Source: Shewanella woodyi ATCC 51908 (GTDB lineage Bacteria > Pseudomonadota > Gammaproteobacteria > Enterobacterales > Shewanellaceae). Taken from it: a stretch of DNA of 64,000 nt. The position numbers were made by a program, and so were the translations under genes. Location: NCBI RefSeq assembly GCF_000019525.1, contig NC_010506.1, positions 1,488,001-1,552,000 of the forward strand, in the 5' to 3' direction. Positions 1-7,826 of this stretch are shown one piece after another. How positions within the stretch are numbered: position 1 is the stretch's first letter; every line of letters starts with the position of its first letter. The notes beneath the pieces are model-generated. The model saw only the letters and a list, made by a program, of their open reading frames with translations. It was not told the DNA's origin and did not search any database.

Positions 1-121
1 ATCATCCAAGTTGGGTAACAGTTAAAACGATGCGCATTGATTGCCGCGCAAATCGTCAATTATAGCCTTGTGTGTTTCAGTGTGCTAGTCCAAAATGCTT
101 ACTTTTGAGGCAGGGTATGCC

Positions 122-1849
122 TTATTTCAGCCCTTTTATGACAGCGATAAGCTTAGTCAGCTGTATCCTTTCTTCTTTAGTATGGTTCTGTTTTAGACTC
201 AATTCCTGATATCGTTGTTCAATATATTGGTTGTTCAACCAGATCAGGGTTTTTCTAAACTCGAGTTGCAGGTTTTCATCCGCCACTTGATGGTCCCATT
301 GGGTCAGTTTTTTTAGGGTGCTGAGTTGCTCATCTCCCCTAAACTGCTCAAGTAGTTGTGCGCTGTTTTTTACCTGTACACGGGTTATGTCTAATAACAG
401 GGTCAGCAACTCTATGCCGGCCATCTTTATGTGTTTCAGTGCTGGTTGCTCTGGCAAACCTTCACCTAAAAGAGGATTTTGTACTAGCAAGGCGATGGCT
501 AATCGCAATGGGGTTCCTCGTCCTTTTAATGCTTTTGTTTGAAGCGGTTTTGCTTGCTCTTTACTAGAGAAGCCCAGCTTCCTTTTTAGCTCTTCAGCAC
601 TGTTCATACCCAGTTTATAAGCTAGGTTCTCTAGCAGTAAACTTTGTAAGACCGTGTCTTGAATCTTTTCAATCAGCTTGATTGCCTGTTTAGCTAACGT
701 GCCTTTGTCTGAGCCATATTGTGCGGCTAAGGTTTCAAATAGAAACTCGGGCAGTAGTTTGGCTTCTTCAATCTGATTTTCAAATACCTCTTTTCCCACC
801 TGACGGACCATAGTATCAGGGTCTTCACCTTCAGGTAGAAACATAAACTTCACCTGATTACCTGGTTTTAGCAGGGGGAGTGCTGTTTCCAGAGCTCGCC
901 AAGCGGCCTCTGTTCCAGCTCTGTCGCCGTCATAACAGCAGACAACCTCTTTGGCACTACGTAGCAATAGCTGAAATTGATCAGCGGTTGTCGATGTACC
1001 TAATGATGCCACGGCGTAGTCGACACCAAATTGAGCCAGTGCAACCACATCCATATAGCCTTCGACAATGAGCACTTTTTGCGGATCTCTGTGCTTTTGT
1101 TTCAGCTCATAGAGACCATAGAGTTCATTGCCCTTATGAAATATGGGCGTTTCTGGAGAATTCAAGTACTTTGGCGTACCATCGCCTAAAACTCGACCAC
1201 CAAAACCGATAACTCGGCCTCTTCTGTCACGAATTGGGAACATTAATCTGTCCCTAAATCTATCGTAACGTTTGCCGTTATCGTTCTCTATCACCATACC
1301 AGCGGTGAGAAGTTTATCTTGTGCATCCTGACTTTGGCGGTAGCGGCTTAGTAAACCGTCCCAGCCGTCGGGTGCAAATCCAATATTGAAGTGTTCGACC
1401 ACGTCATTGGAGAGTCCTCGATGTGCTAAATAATCAAGAACCTTTTGTTTATCATTATTTTGTCTAAGCTGATTCTGAAAGTACAGACTCGCTTCTTCCA
1501 TTAATTGATACAGATCACGACTTAATCCTTCGTCGCGTCTTGGCCCTGTTCCTTTCTCTCTTGGGACTTCTACACCAAGTTGTCCAGCGAGATCTTCAAT
1601 GGCATCGATAAAGTCTAGCCTGTCATATTCCATGACGAAATCAATGACGTTGCCATGTGCACCACAACCGAAGCAATGGTAGAACTGTTTATCCCGGCTT
1701 ACGGTAAAAGAGGGGGATTTTTCGCTGTGAAAAGGGCAACAGGCAGAGTGGTTCTTACCCGCCTTTTTTAGGGGTACTTTTGCGTCGATTAGATCGACTA
1801 TGTCAATTCGAGCTACTAGCTCATTGATAAAATCACGAGGTATCGCCAT
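122..1849 (-). CDS. dnaG: DNA primase DnaG
   Basis: This protein makes the RNA primers for DNA replication and works with the replicative helicase at the fork. The 575 residues hold the three expected parts. The N-terminal CHC2 zinc finger has ligands at about C38, H41, C59 and C62. The Toprim catalytic core has EGYMD (E263) and DGD (D307, D309). The C-terminal helicase-binding domain starts at about residue 430. Length is normal for gammaproteobacteria (about 580). It is the last gene of a yqeY-rpsU-dnaG set on the minus strand; rpoD is expected just beyond the left edge but is not visible. A hairpin between yqeY and dnaG could lower dnaG expression relative to rpsU. The identification is secure. 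Confidence 0.98.
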   Translation of the reverse strand: MAIPRDFINELVARIDIVDLIDAKVPLKKAGKNHSACCPFHSEKSPSFTVSRDKQFYHCFGCGAHGNVIDFVMEYDRLDFIDAIEDLAGQLGVEVPREKGTGPRRDEGLSRDLYQLMEEASLYFQNQLRQNNDKQKVLDYLAHRGLSNDVVEHFNIGFAPDGWDGLLSRYRQSQDAQDKLLTAGMVIENDNGKRYDRFRDRLMFPIRDRRGRVIGFGGRVLGDGTPKYLNSPETPIFHKGNELYGLYELKQKHRDPQKVLIVEGYMDVVALAQFGVDYAVASLGTSTTADQFQLLLRSAKEVVCCYDGDRAGTEAAWRALETALPLLKPGNQVKFMFLPEGEDPDTMVRQVGKEVFENQIEEAKLLPEFLFETLAAQYGSDKGTLAKQAIKLIEKIQDTVLQSLLLENLAYKLGMNSAEELKRKLGFSSKEQAKPLQTKALKGRGTPLRLAIALLVQNPLLGEGLPEQPALKHIKMAGIELLTLLLDITRVQVKNSAQLLEQFRGDEQLSTLKKLTQWDHQVADENLQLEFRKTLIWLNNQYIEQRYQELSLKQNHTKEERIQLTKLIAVIKGLK

Positions 1850-1903
1850 TAGTCAGTAAATAACGCCTTTCGCGAAGAAAAAACATAAACAATATAAACA
1901 AAC

Positions 1904-1925
1904 AAGCCGCGCAAGAGCACGGCTT
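1904..1925 (-). terminator. Hairpin between yqeY and dnaG
   Basis: An inverted repeat (AAGCCG at 1904-1909 against CGGCTT at 1920-1925, with an extended imperfect stem) is followed on the minus strand by a T-rich tail. It lies between yqeY and dnaG. In the enterobacterial macromolecular synthesis operon a terminator between rpsU and dnaG reduces primase expression; a similar partial terminator here is an inference. Confidence 0.5.
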
Positions 1926-1945
1926 ATTCACGCATTAAACATAAG

Positions 1946-2389
1946 TTACTTAAGTTTTGCTCTGATCATAGCGCCAATTGCCGCCATGTCCGCTCTGCCT
2001 AAGACCTTAGGTTTTAACGCTCCCATTACTTTACCCATATCCGCCATGGAGGATGCACCCATCTCAGTGATGCTTGCATCAACTAGCTGAGCAATTTCCT
2101 CTTCTGAAAGAGGTTGAGGCAGAAAGTCTTCAAGAACCTTGATTTCGTCTGCTTCAATTGCTGCTAGTTCGTCACGTCCAGCTGCACTATATTGTGCAAT
2201 TGAATCGCGACGCTGTTTAACCATTTTGGTTAAGACCGCTATAGCCTGATCATCAGTTAGAGTTTCGCGGGTATCCACTTCAATCTGCTTGATGGCGGCC
2301 AGTGCCATACGAATCGTCCCCAAGCTCACCTTTTCTTTGGCACGCATGGCTTGTTTCATTTGGTCTTTTAGCTGATCAACTAGGCTCAT
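1946..2389 (-). CDS. yqeY: GatB/YqeY domain protein
   Basis: This small, largely helical protein of 147 residues matches the YqeY family, whose fold resembles the tail domain of the GatB amidotransferase subunit that binds tRNA. Its cellular role is not established. Supporting features are the family-like N-terminus (MSLVDQLKDQMKQAMRAKEK) and the glycine-rich C-terminal half with the GKVMGALKPK segment. It sits 6 bp downstream of rpsU and upstream of dnaG on the same strand, the usual place for yqeY in Shewanella and Vibrio. It probably shares the rpsU transcript. The family assignment is firm and the function is open. Confidence 0.93.
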   Translation of the reverse strand: MSLVDQLKDQMKQAMRAKEKVSLGTIRMALAAIKQIEVDTRETLTDDQAIAVLTKMVKQRRDSIAQYSAAGRDELAAIEADEIKVLEDFLPQPLSEEEIAQLVDASITEMGASSMADMGKVMGALKPKVLGRADMAAIGAMIRAKLK

Positions 2390-2395
2390 AAGAGA

Positions 2396-2611
2396 TTAGT
2401 ATAAACGTACGCGACGAGCGTTTTCGCGTGAAAGTTTCTTAGCAAGACGCTTAACAGCAGCGGCTTTAGCACGCTTACGTGCAGTTGTTGGCTTTTCGTA
2501 AAACTCACGAGCACGAACATCAGCTAAGATACCAGCTTTCTCACAAGAGCGCTTAAAACGACGTAGAGCTACGTCAAATGGTTCGTTATCGCGTACTTTA
2601 ATTATTGGCAT
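2396..2611 (-). CDS. rpsU: 30S ribosomal protein S21
   Basis: Ribosomal protein S21 is a small basic protein of the 30S platform that assists translation initiation. The 71-residue length, the start [20 protein letters not shown] and the arginine/lysine-rich C-terminus ending in RRVRLY are all diagnostic. The start codon has a strong Shine-Dalgarno (AAGGGG about 7 bases upstream). It is the first gene of the minus-strand set with yqeY and dnaG. A well-formed sigma-70 promoter at 2685-2712 gives a leader of about 65 nt that contains a perfect hairpin. Confidence 0.99.
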   Translation of the reverse strand: MPIIKVRDNEPFDVALRRFKRSCEKAGILADVRAREFYEKPTTARKRAKAAAVKRLAKKLSRENARRVRLY

Positions 2612-2640
2612 ACGCCATCACCCCTTAGGTGTAGTTGTTG

Positions 2641-2658
2641 GAGTCAATTGCTTGACTC
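2641..2658 (-). other. Perfect hairpin in the rpsU leader
   Basis: GAGTCAA (2641-2647), a 4-base loop and TTGACTC (2652-2658) form a perfect 7-bp inverted repeat inside the predicted 5' leader of rpsU. It ends about 30 bases before the start codon. It could be an operator, an RNA stability element or a feedback site; the sequence alone does not decide. Confidence 0.45.
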
Positions 2659-2684
2659 TAGTTAATTTAAAAATGGTGCGGAAT

Positions 2685-2712
2685 TCTATACCGAGTTCGA
2701 CCACTTTGTAAA
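2685..2712 (-). promoter_or_regulatory. Sigma-70 promoter of rpsU
   Basis: On the minus strand there is a -35 box TTTACA (2707-2712), a 16-bp spacer and a -10 box TATAGA (2685-2690), about 75 bp upstream of the rpsU start codon. The rest of the 389-bp gap to tsaD (to base 3000) is AT-rich on the rpsU side; no RNA gene, LexA box or other repeat was recognised, and no clear tsaD promoter. Confidence 0.6.
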
Positions 2713-3000
2713 GCCTATATTGCGATCCAAATAGAGATCTTTCGGCCAACTTTTGATCTTATTTAAGCCTAGTCCAAATAGCAAGCGCAATAAACCTAGA
2801 TTTGAGGGTTAGTTCACTACTTTGAAATAGCACTATTTTTAGTGGGTTAAGGGTCAATATCTTATGTTTAATTAATGGTTTCTTGTGCCGTTAAACGCTC
2901 TTTTGTCGCTCTCGCGTGTGTCGTAGGCGGGAATATATTGGAATAAGGGGGCAACTGCGGGTAGAATTGGCGCCCTATTTTGACTGCTTGACGGGATATG

Positions 3001-4014
3001 ATGCGGGTTTTAGGTATTGAAACATCTTGCGATGAAACTGGGGTGGCTGTTTATGATGATGAGCAGGGCCTGTTGTCACATACATTGTACAGTCAGGTAA
3101 AGCTGCACGCCGATTACGGCGGTGTTGTCCCTGAGCTGGCTTCGAGAGATCACGTTAGAAAAATCGTTCCGCTCGTTAAGCAGGCGCTTGCTGATGCCAA
3201 CTGCACATTAGATGATATCGATGGCGTGGCTTATACCAAGGGGCCTGGTTTAGTGGGAGCGCTGCTTGTCGGTGCATGTATGGGAAGAGCGCTGGCTTAC
3301 TCCTGGGATAAACCCGCGATTGGCGTACATCACATGGAGGGGCATCTGCTTGCGCCTATGCTCGAAGATGATGTGCCTGCATTTCCATTTCTTGCACTAC
3401 TGGTTTCTGGCGGTCACTCCATGTTGGTTGCTGTCGAAGGCATAGGTAAATATGAAGTCCTCGGCGAGTCGGTTGATGATGCGGCAGGTGAAGCGTTTGA
3501 TAAAACCGCGAAATTGATGGGGCTAGATTATCCAGGCGGACCACGTTTGGCTAAGTTAGCTGCAAAAGGCGAAAGCGGCCATTACCGCTTCCCACGTCCT
3601 ATGACAGATAAACCTGGGTTGAACTTCAGCTTCTCTGGATTAAAAACCTTTGCGGCCAATACCATTGCTGCTGAGTCAGATGATGAGCAGACCCGTGCCA
3701 ATATCGCTTTAGCCTTTGAAGAAGCTGTGGTCGATACCTTGTCGATTAAGTGTCGACGTGCATTAAAGCAGACCGGTTATAAAAACTTAGTGATTGCTGG
3801 CGGCGTGAGTGCTAATACTCGTTTGCGTAGCTCATTGGCTGAGATGATGACCTCTCTTGGCGGTAAGGTTTATTACCCTAGAGGTGAGTTCTGTACCGAT
3901 AATGGCGCGATGATCGCTTACGCAGGTTTACAAAGGTTAAAGGCGGGTCAAACTGATGATCTTGGCGTAAAGGGGATACCGCGCTGGCCATTGGATACAC
4001 TGCCACCGGTGTAA
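3001..4014 (+). CDS. tsaD: tRNA N6-adenosine threonylcarbamoyltransferase TsaD
   Basis: TsaD transfers the threonylcarbamoyl group to A37 of tRNAs that read ANN codons, together with TsaB and TsaE in the cytoplasm. The protein shows the ASKHA-type N-terminus [13 protein letters not shown], the metal-binding HHMEGH motif (H111 and H115), GGPGxxxx-like nucleotide-binding segments and the C-terminal [12 protein letters not shown] block. Length (337 residues) is normal. Two ATG codons lie side by side. The second (3001) is preferred because the GGGA Shine-Dalgarno is then 5 bases away and the protein begins MRVLGIETS like its homologues. It is divergent from rpsU, a common arrangement in gammaproteobacteria. 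Confidence 0.98.
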   Translation: MRVLGIETSCDETGVAVYDDEQGLLSHTLYSQVKLHADYGGVVPELASRDHVRKIVPLVKQALADANCTLDDIDGVAYTKGPGLVGALLVGACMGRALAYSWDKPAIGVHHMEGHLLAPMLEDDVPAFPFLALLVSGGHSMLVAVEGIGKYEVLGESVDDAAGEAFDKTAKLMGLDYPGGPRLAKLAAKGESGHYRFPRPMTDKPGLNFSFSGLKTFAANTIAAESDDEQTRANIALAFEEAVVDTLSIKCRRALKQTGYKNLVIAGGVSANTRLRSSLAEMMTSLGGKVYYPRGEFCTDNGAMIAYAGLQRLKAGQTDDLGVKGIPRWPLDTLPPV

Positions 4015-4049
4015 TGCCGATAAGCTACGAGATATAATCTGTAAGCAAT

Positions 4050-4085
4050 AAAAACACCCCGTCTTTTATAAGGCGGGGTGTTTTT
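4050..4085 (+). terminator. Strong rho-independent terminator after tsaD
   Basis: AAAAACACCCCG and CGGGGTGTTTTT form a long GC-rich stem with A and T tracts on both sides. It can therefore act on both strands, between the convergent tsaD and plsY genes. Confidence 0.9.
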
Positions 4086-4093
4086 ATGTATAC

Positions 4094-4149
4094 AGAACCT
4101 AGAACCTAGAACCTAGAACCTAGAACCTAGAACCTAGAACCTAGAACCT
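4094..4149. repeat. Eight perfect tandem copies of the heptamer AGAACCT
   Basis: The unit AGAACCT is repeated eight times without mismatch or gap over 56 bp. The array lies just after the tsaD terminator, and its last unit supplies part of the plsY stop codon (TAG on the minus strand, 4148-4150). Each unit contains a TAG on the minus strand and seven is not a multiple of three, so plsY terminates whatever the copy number. It is a simple-sequence array likely to vary in copy number between strains. Confidence 0.95.
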
Positions 4150-4756
4150 AGGTCTTAGGGGTTTTCTTTCTTGAAAACTTTGACTCTTCGCCTTTCAGTA
4201 ACCTTTGAATGTTCTCTTTGTGCCTGATAATGATCAAGGCCGATAACATGGCGACGGGGAGCACAAACCTGTCGTCCAGATACCAGGTATAGAAAGGCGC
4301 TAATAGCGCGGTGACAATGGCGGCTAACGAGGAGTATCTGCAGATAAGCACCATTAAGACCCAGCTTCCCATTAATAGTAGAGCTAGTTCAGGGCCGATG
4401 GGAGCCATAGCACCGAACGCAGTAGCAACACCTTTACCGCCTTTAAAGTGGAAGAAGATGGGAAAGATATGACCAAGGCAAGCGGCGATAGCAATGATGC
4501 CTAAGGAGACTGAGTCTAATCCCAACCGGAAAGCGATATAAGCGGGTAGGGCACCTTTTAGCATATCGAAAAACAGCACTAGCGCAGCGGAGCTGACGCC
4601 GCCAATACGCAGTACATTGGTGGCCCCTGGATTGCCAGAACCTTGAGTTCTTGGATCGGGTAAACCTCTTAAGCGACACACAAGCACGGCACTAGAGATT
4701 GACCCGGCAAGATAAGCGGACAAAATCATTCCTAAAGTAAGTGCGGTTATGGTCAA
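4148..4756 (-). CDS. plsY: Glycerol-3-phosphate acyltransferase PlsY
   Basis: PlsY is an inner-membrane enzyme that moves an acyl group from acyl-phosphate to glycerol-3-phosphate, the first step of phospholipid synthesis. The 202-residue protein has about five hydrophobic helices and the family motifs [15 protein letters not shown] (39-47) and FKGGKGVAT (GGKG at 106-109). The charged C-terminus ends KKTPKT. It is convergent with tsaD, from which it is separated by the terminator and the heptamer array; the array begins within its stop codon. It stands next to folB on the opposite strand, as in other gammaproteobacteria. Confidence 0.97.
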   Translation of the reverse strand: MTITALTLGMILSAYLAGSISSAVLVCRLRGLPDPRTQGSGNPGATNVLRIGGVSSAALVLFFDMLKGALPAYIAFRLGLDSVSLGIIAIAACLGHIFPIFFHFKGGKGVATAFGAMAPIGPELALLLMGSWVLMVLICRYSSLAAIVTALLAPFYTWYLDDRFVLPVAMLSALIIIRHKENIQRLLKGEESKFSRKKTPKT

Positions 4757-4795
4757 ATTGGTTTCCTTATCCTTCTTAAGGTATCATCGCGCCAC

Positions 4796-4867
4796 AATAT
4801 TTTTAGCCTACATTTATCTTGCACTACCCGAGGGAGTAGAGTGAGCGAGTTAGGCGCTAAAAATATT
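4796..4867. repeat. Long inverted repeat in the plsY-folB gap
   Basis: AATATTTTTAGC (4796-4807) pairs perfectly with GCTAAAAATATT (4856-4867). A further CTA/TAG pairing lies beyond a 2-base bulge, and a smaller hairpin (CACTAC against GTAG-AGTG) lies inside. The element occupies the first part of the 371-bp gap between plsY and folB (4757-5127). The rest of the gap is AT-rich without a recognisable gene; a promoter for folB must lie in it but none is convincing. Confidence 0.6.
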
Positions 4868-5127
4868 GGGACTAACATGAAATTAATTGTATTTGCGGGA
4901 TATTTTCTCCCTTTTCTGTTGAAATTTCCTGATTGAGGTCTTTCAGCAGAGGCTAGACAATATCACTGATTAGATTGGGATTATATCTTCTTTATCCGAT
5001 TTAGCTTATCTGACCTCAGTGAATGACACTTAAGTATTGAGATTTCATTAGAGATAAAGCCGATGAGATCACATTGGACATACTATGAACTGTTGTTATT
5101 TTTTAGAAATTAACCATGGAGGTTGTC

Positions 5128-5481
5128 ATGGATAGGGTATTAATCAGGCAGTTAAAAATTGAAACCATTATCGGGATCTATGAGTGGGAAAAGCAGATCC
5201 ACCAGACTCTATTGGTCGATCTTGATATGGCTTGGGATAACAAAATGGCAGCGGCTACCGATGATTACCAGCATGCGCTCTGTTATGAAACGGTTTCTAA
5301 CCGCTTAACTGCTTTGATTACGCAGAAGCCTATTGAGCTTATTGAAACCGTGGCTGAGATGATAGCAAACTGCCTGTTGACTGAGTTTAATGTTCCTTGG
5401 GTTAAAGTGACCATTATGAAGCCCGGGGCGGTTCCAACAGCTGCGGCTGTGGGTGTAGAGATAGAGCGAGGCCACGCTTAA
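5128..5481 (+). CDS. folB: Dihydroneopterin aldolase FolB
   Basis: FolB splits 7,8-dihydroneopterin to 6-hydroxymethyl-dihydropterin and glycolaldehyde in folate synthesis. The protein is about 117 residues, typical of the family, with the N-terminal MDRVLIRQLKIETIIGIYEW block, the catalytic-region glutamates and the C-terminal KPGAVPTA segment. An ATG also exists at 5116, but the 5128 start is chosen because GGAGG (5118-5122) is correctly spaced before it and homologues begin MD. The stop codon overlaps the folK start (TAATG), so the two are translationally coupled; uppP and rlmA follow in the same direction. Confidence 0.96.
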   Translation: MDRVLIRQLKIETIIGIYEWEKQIHQTLLVDLDMAWDNKMAAATDDYQHALCYETVSNRLTALITQKPIELIETVAEMIANCLLTEFNVPWVKVTIMKPGAVPTAAAVGVEIERGHA

Positions 5482-5987
5482 TGAGCGCAAGAATATTTAT
5501 CAGCTTAGGTAGTAATATTGAGCCTGAACACTACATTAAGGCCGCGTTAAGTGAGCTGAGTTATCATTTTAGTAACTTGCTATGCTCATCGGTTTTTGAG
5601 AGTGAAGCGGTGGGTTTTGAAGGGTGTAACTTTTTAAATATGGTGGTCGCAGCGGATACGGAGTTAAGTATCTCTGAGGTGGTGGCTGTGTTTAAGAAGA
5701 TAGAGCAGGAAAATGGCCGTATTCCCGGTGCGAAGAAGTTTTCTGCAAGAAGCTTAGATCTTGATCTGCTGCTTTATGATGACCTTGTTTGCCAAGAGCC
5801 TGTTGAGTTACCTAGAGCTGAAATTTTAACCAACGCCTTTGTGTTGTGGCCGCTGGCTGAGATAGCACCTCAATTGATCCACCCTGTGACAGGCCAAAGT
5901 TATCAGTCGCTGTGGGATGAGTATGATAAAAGGCGTCAAAAGTTGTGGACCATTCCATTCACCTGTCCGCAGATGGCATCAAGTTAA
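5481..5987 (+). CDS. folK: 2-amino-4-hydroxy-6-hydroxymethyldihydropteridine pyrophosphokinase FolK
   Basis: FolK (HPPK) pyrophosphorylates the FolB product with ATP, the next step of folate synthesis. The 168 residues include the N-terminal FISLGSNIEP motif, the EsEAVGFEGCNFLNMVV strand region and the signature SLDLDLLLYDD, with magnesium-binding D93 and D95. The segment before it (GAKKFSARS) differs from the common GPRxxDxD form, so it belongs to a divergent HPPK subgroup, but the key aspartates are kept. It overlaps folB by one base; uppP starts 51 bp downstream. Confidence 0.95.
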   Translation: MSARIFISLGSNIEPEHYIKAALSELSYHFSNLLCSSVFESEAVGFEGCNFLNMVVAADTELSISEVVAVFKKIEQENGRIPGAKKFSARSLDLDLLLYDDLVCQEPVELPRAEILTNAFVLWPLAEIAPQLIHPVTGQSYQSLWDEYDKRRQKLWTIPFTCPQMASS

Positions 5988-6038
5988 CATCAAAGTGTTT
6001 AATTTTCCGGAACATAAGTTTTAATTTAAAGGATATTC

Positions 6039-6839
6039 ATGGATACGTTTCAGGTCATCATTTTAGCGCTTATTCAAGGCTTGACCGAGTTTTTGCCCAT
6101 TTCGAGTTCGGCGCACCTTATTTTGCCTTCGCAGATTTTAGGCTGGGAAGATCAAGGTTTAGCCTTCGATGTTGCTGTACATATTGGCTCTTTGTTGGCG
6201 GTGGTGCTCTATTTTCGTAAAGAGGTGGTCTCACTGCTGACCTCTTGGCTAGCCAGTATTTTTAAAGGACAGAAGAGTGATGACAGTAAACTTGCTTGGT
6301 GGATTATCTTAGCCACTCTCCCCGCTGTTATCTTAGGTTTTGCCCTCAAAGATATGATAGAGGTCTATCTGCGAGGCCCTGGGGTTATCGCCATCACGAC
6401 GGTTTTGTTTGGTCTGCTACTTTGGTGGGCTGATAGAATGTCCCGTTGTGAATTGACTGAATATCAGACTGGCTGGAAGAAAGCCCTTTTAATCGGTTTT
6501 GCTCAAGCGTTGGCACTCATACCCGGTACTTCACGCTCTGGCGCAACCATTACAGCCGCGCTTATGTTAGGGCTAAATCGTGAAGCGGCAGCTCGTTTCT
6601 CCTTTCTTATGTCGATACCGGTTATTTTAGGTGCGGCTATTTTGATGAGTAAAGATCTGTTTGAGAGCGGCCATGTCATCGATTACTCCTCATTGGCATT
6701 GGGTGTAGGTGTGTCATTTGTGGCTGCATATACCTGTATTCATCTATTTTTAAAAATCATTAGCCGTATGGGGATGACACCATTTGTTATCTACCGTTTG
6801 GCGCTTGGGGCGCTCCTATGTGCCTTTATATTTATGTAA
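6039..6839 (+). CDS. uppP: Undecaprenyl-diphosphatase UppP (BacA)
   Basis: UppP is an inner-membrane enzyme that removes a phosphate from undecaprenyl diphosphate, recycling the lipid carrier for peptidoglycan and other surface polymers; overproduction gives bacitracin resistance. The 266-residue protein is strongly hydrophobic with about eight helices. It carries the two active-site motifs, [15 protein letters not shown] (13-27) and PGTSRSG (162-168). It follows folK by 51 bp and is followed within 30 bp by rlmA. A perfect 14-bp palindrome begins at the last base of its stop codon. The identification is secure. Confidence 0.97.
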   Translation: MDTFQVIILALIQGLTEFLPISSSAHLILPSQILGWEDQGLAFDVAVHIGSLLAVVLYFRKEVVSLLTSWLASIFKGQKSDDSKLAWWIILATLPAVILGFALKDMIEVYLRGPGVIAITTVLFGLLLWWADRMSRCELTEYQTGWKKALLIGFAQALALIPGTSRSGATITAALMLGLNREAAARFSFLMSIPVILGAAILMSKDLFESGHVIDYSSLALGVGVSFVAAYTCIHLFLKIISRMGMTPFVIYRLALGALLCAFIFM

Positions 6840-6852
6840 TACCAATTGGTAT
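6839..6852. repeat. Palindrome ATACCAATTGGTAT at the uppP stop codon
   Basis: A perfect 14-bp palindrome begins at the last base of the uppP TAA. A near-identical copy begins at the same base of the erpA stop codon at 48169. The two share TAATACC-N-ATTGGTATA. It may be a small dispersed element or a protein-binding or processing site. Confidence 0.8.
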
Positions 6853-6866
6853 ATAAAAGAGAAATC

Positions 6867-7745
6867 ATGAAAAGTCTTTACCTGTGTCCTGTGTGCGATC
6901 AGCCTCTGTTAATTCATGAGGCCTCTGGTGGCTTGCACTGCGCTAAGAAACACCACCTTGATAAGCATGAAAATGGTTACTGGATCTTCAGTCAGGCTAA
7001 AAAGCCCCAGATAGACTCTAGACAAGTGATGAGAGCTAAGCGTTTCTTGTTAGAGTCGGGGATTTTTCAACCTGTGGTTGATAATGTCGAAGCGATGATC
7101 CGTAAGGCTGACTTGGCGACAGGCGAGATAAGCTACTTAGATTATGATTGTGGTGAAGGCTACTATTTAAGAGCGATTAAAGCGCTGCTTGCTCAGAGCC
7201 CCGAAGGGCAAGGCATCGCTTCGCAGATGAGTGCTTATGGGATCACTGAAGCTGAAAACGCGCTGTTTTCGGCGGCGAAGATTCAAGCTGAAGCTAACTC
7301 TTTGCTTGAAGAGGGAGATGAGCAAAACGACAGCACGTTTATCGTAAGCACATTAAAGCGGTTACCTTTTGTCGATGAGAGCTTTGAGCTGATAACCTTA
7401 ATTGATAAGCAGCTTAAGGGCAAAGAGTTGATTCGGGTTTTAAAGCCCGGTGGATACCTGATTCAGGTATCGCCAGCTCCGCGTCATCTTTGGCAAATAA
7501 AGTCTCATGTGTATCCGGATCTCACCGAAAAAGCGGTTAATTTGCCTAAGTCTGCAGAGCTTGAGCTGTTGCACACTGAGCAGGTGAGTTTTACGCTCTG
7601 TGTTGATGGTGCTCAGGCTTTGGCTCTGCTGGAGATGACACCTTATGCGTGGAGAGCGAATGAGAAGGTACGCAAGCAACTAGCTTCAAGTTCATTTGAT
7701 AAACTTGAAATAGATTTCATGATTACTCTGTCTAAGAAGAGATAG
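6867..7745 (+). CDS. rlmA: 23S rRNA (guanine-N1)-methyltransferase RlmA-like
   Basis: The RlmA family methylates the N1 of G745 in 23S rRNA using S-adenosylmethionine. The N-terminus carries a zinc finger with C7, C10, C25 and H29 or H30 (MKSLYLCPVC), followed by a Rossmann methyltransferase domain with the SAM loop DCGEGYY (94-100) and a later LKPGGYLIQVSP strand. Length is 292 residues against about 270 in E. coli. Start 6867 is chosen because the cysteine finger begins seven residues in, and the earlier reading would add residues from the palindrome. An insertion of roughly 20 residues after the SAM loop looks divergent. It may be cotranscribed with uppP. Confidence 0.88.
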   Translation: MKSLYLCPVCDQPLLIHEASGGLHCAKKHHLDKHENGYWIFSQAKKPQIDSRQVMRAKRFLLESGIFQPVVDNVEAMIRKADLATGEISYLDYDCGEGYYLRAIKALLAQSPEGQGIASQMSAYGITEAENALFSAAKIQAEANSLLEEGDEQNDSTFIVSTLKRLPFVDESFELITLIDKQLKGKELIRVLKPGGYLIQVSPAPRHLWQIKSHVYPDLTEKAVNLPKSAELELLHTEQVSFTLCVDGAQALALLEMTPYAWRANEKVRKQLASSSFDKLEIDFMITLSKKR

Positions 7746-7826
7746 TCATTAATGCATGGGTCGGTTCATCGCCTTATTAAGCGTTAAACCAGTTTTATGG
7801 TATTAAATTAGGAAGTAGAGTTAACT

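Noticed and set aside
2612..3000. LexA box between rpsU and tsaD
   Set aside because: No CTGT-N8-ACAG match was found, although LexA control is known for the E. coli operon.
4094..4149. CRISPR-like tandem array
   Set aside because: Units are 7 bp with no spacers, so it is a simple tandem repeat, and no cas genes are present.
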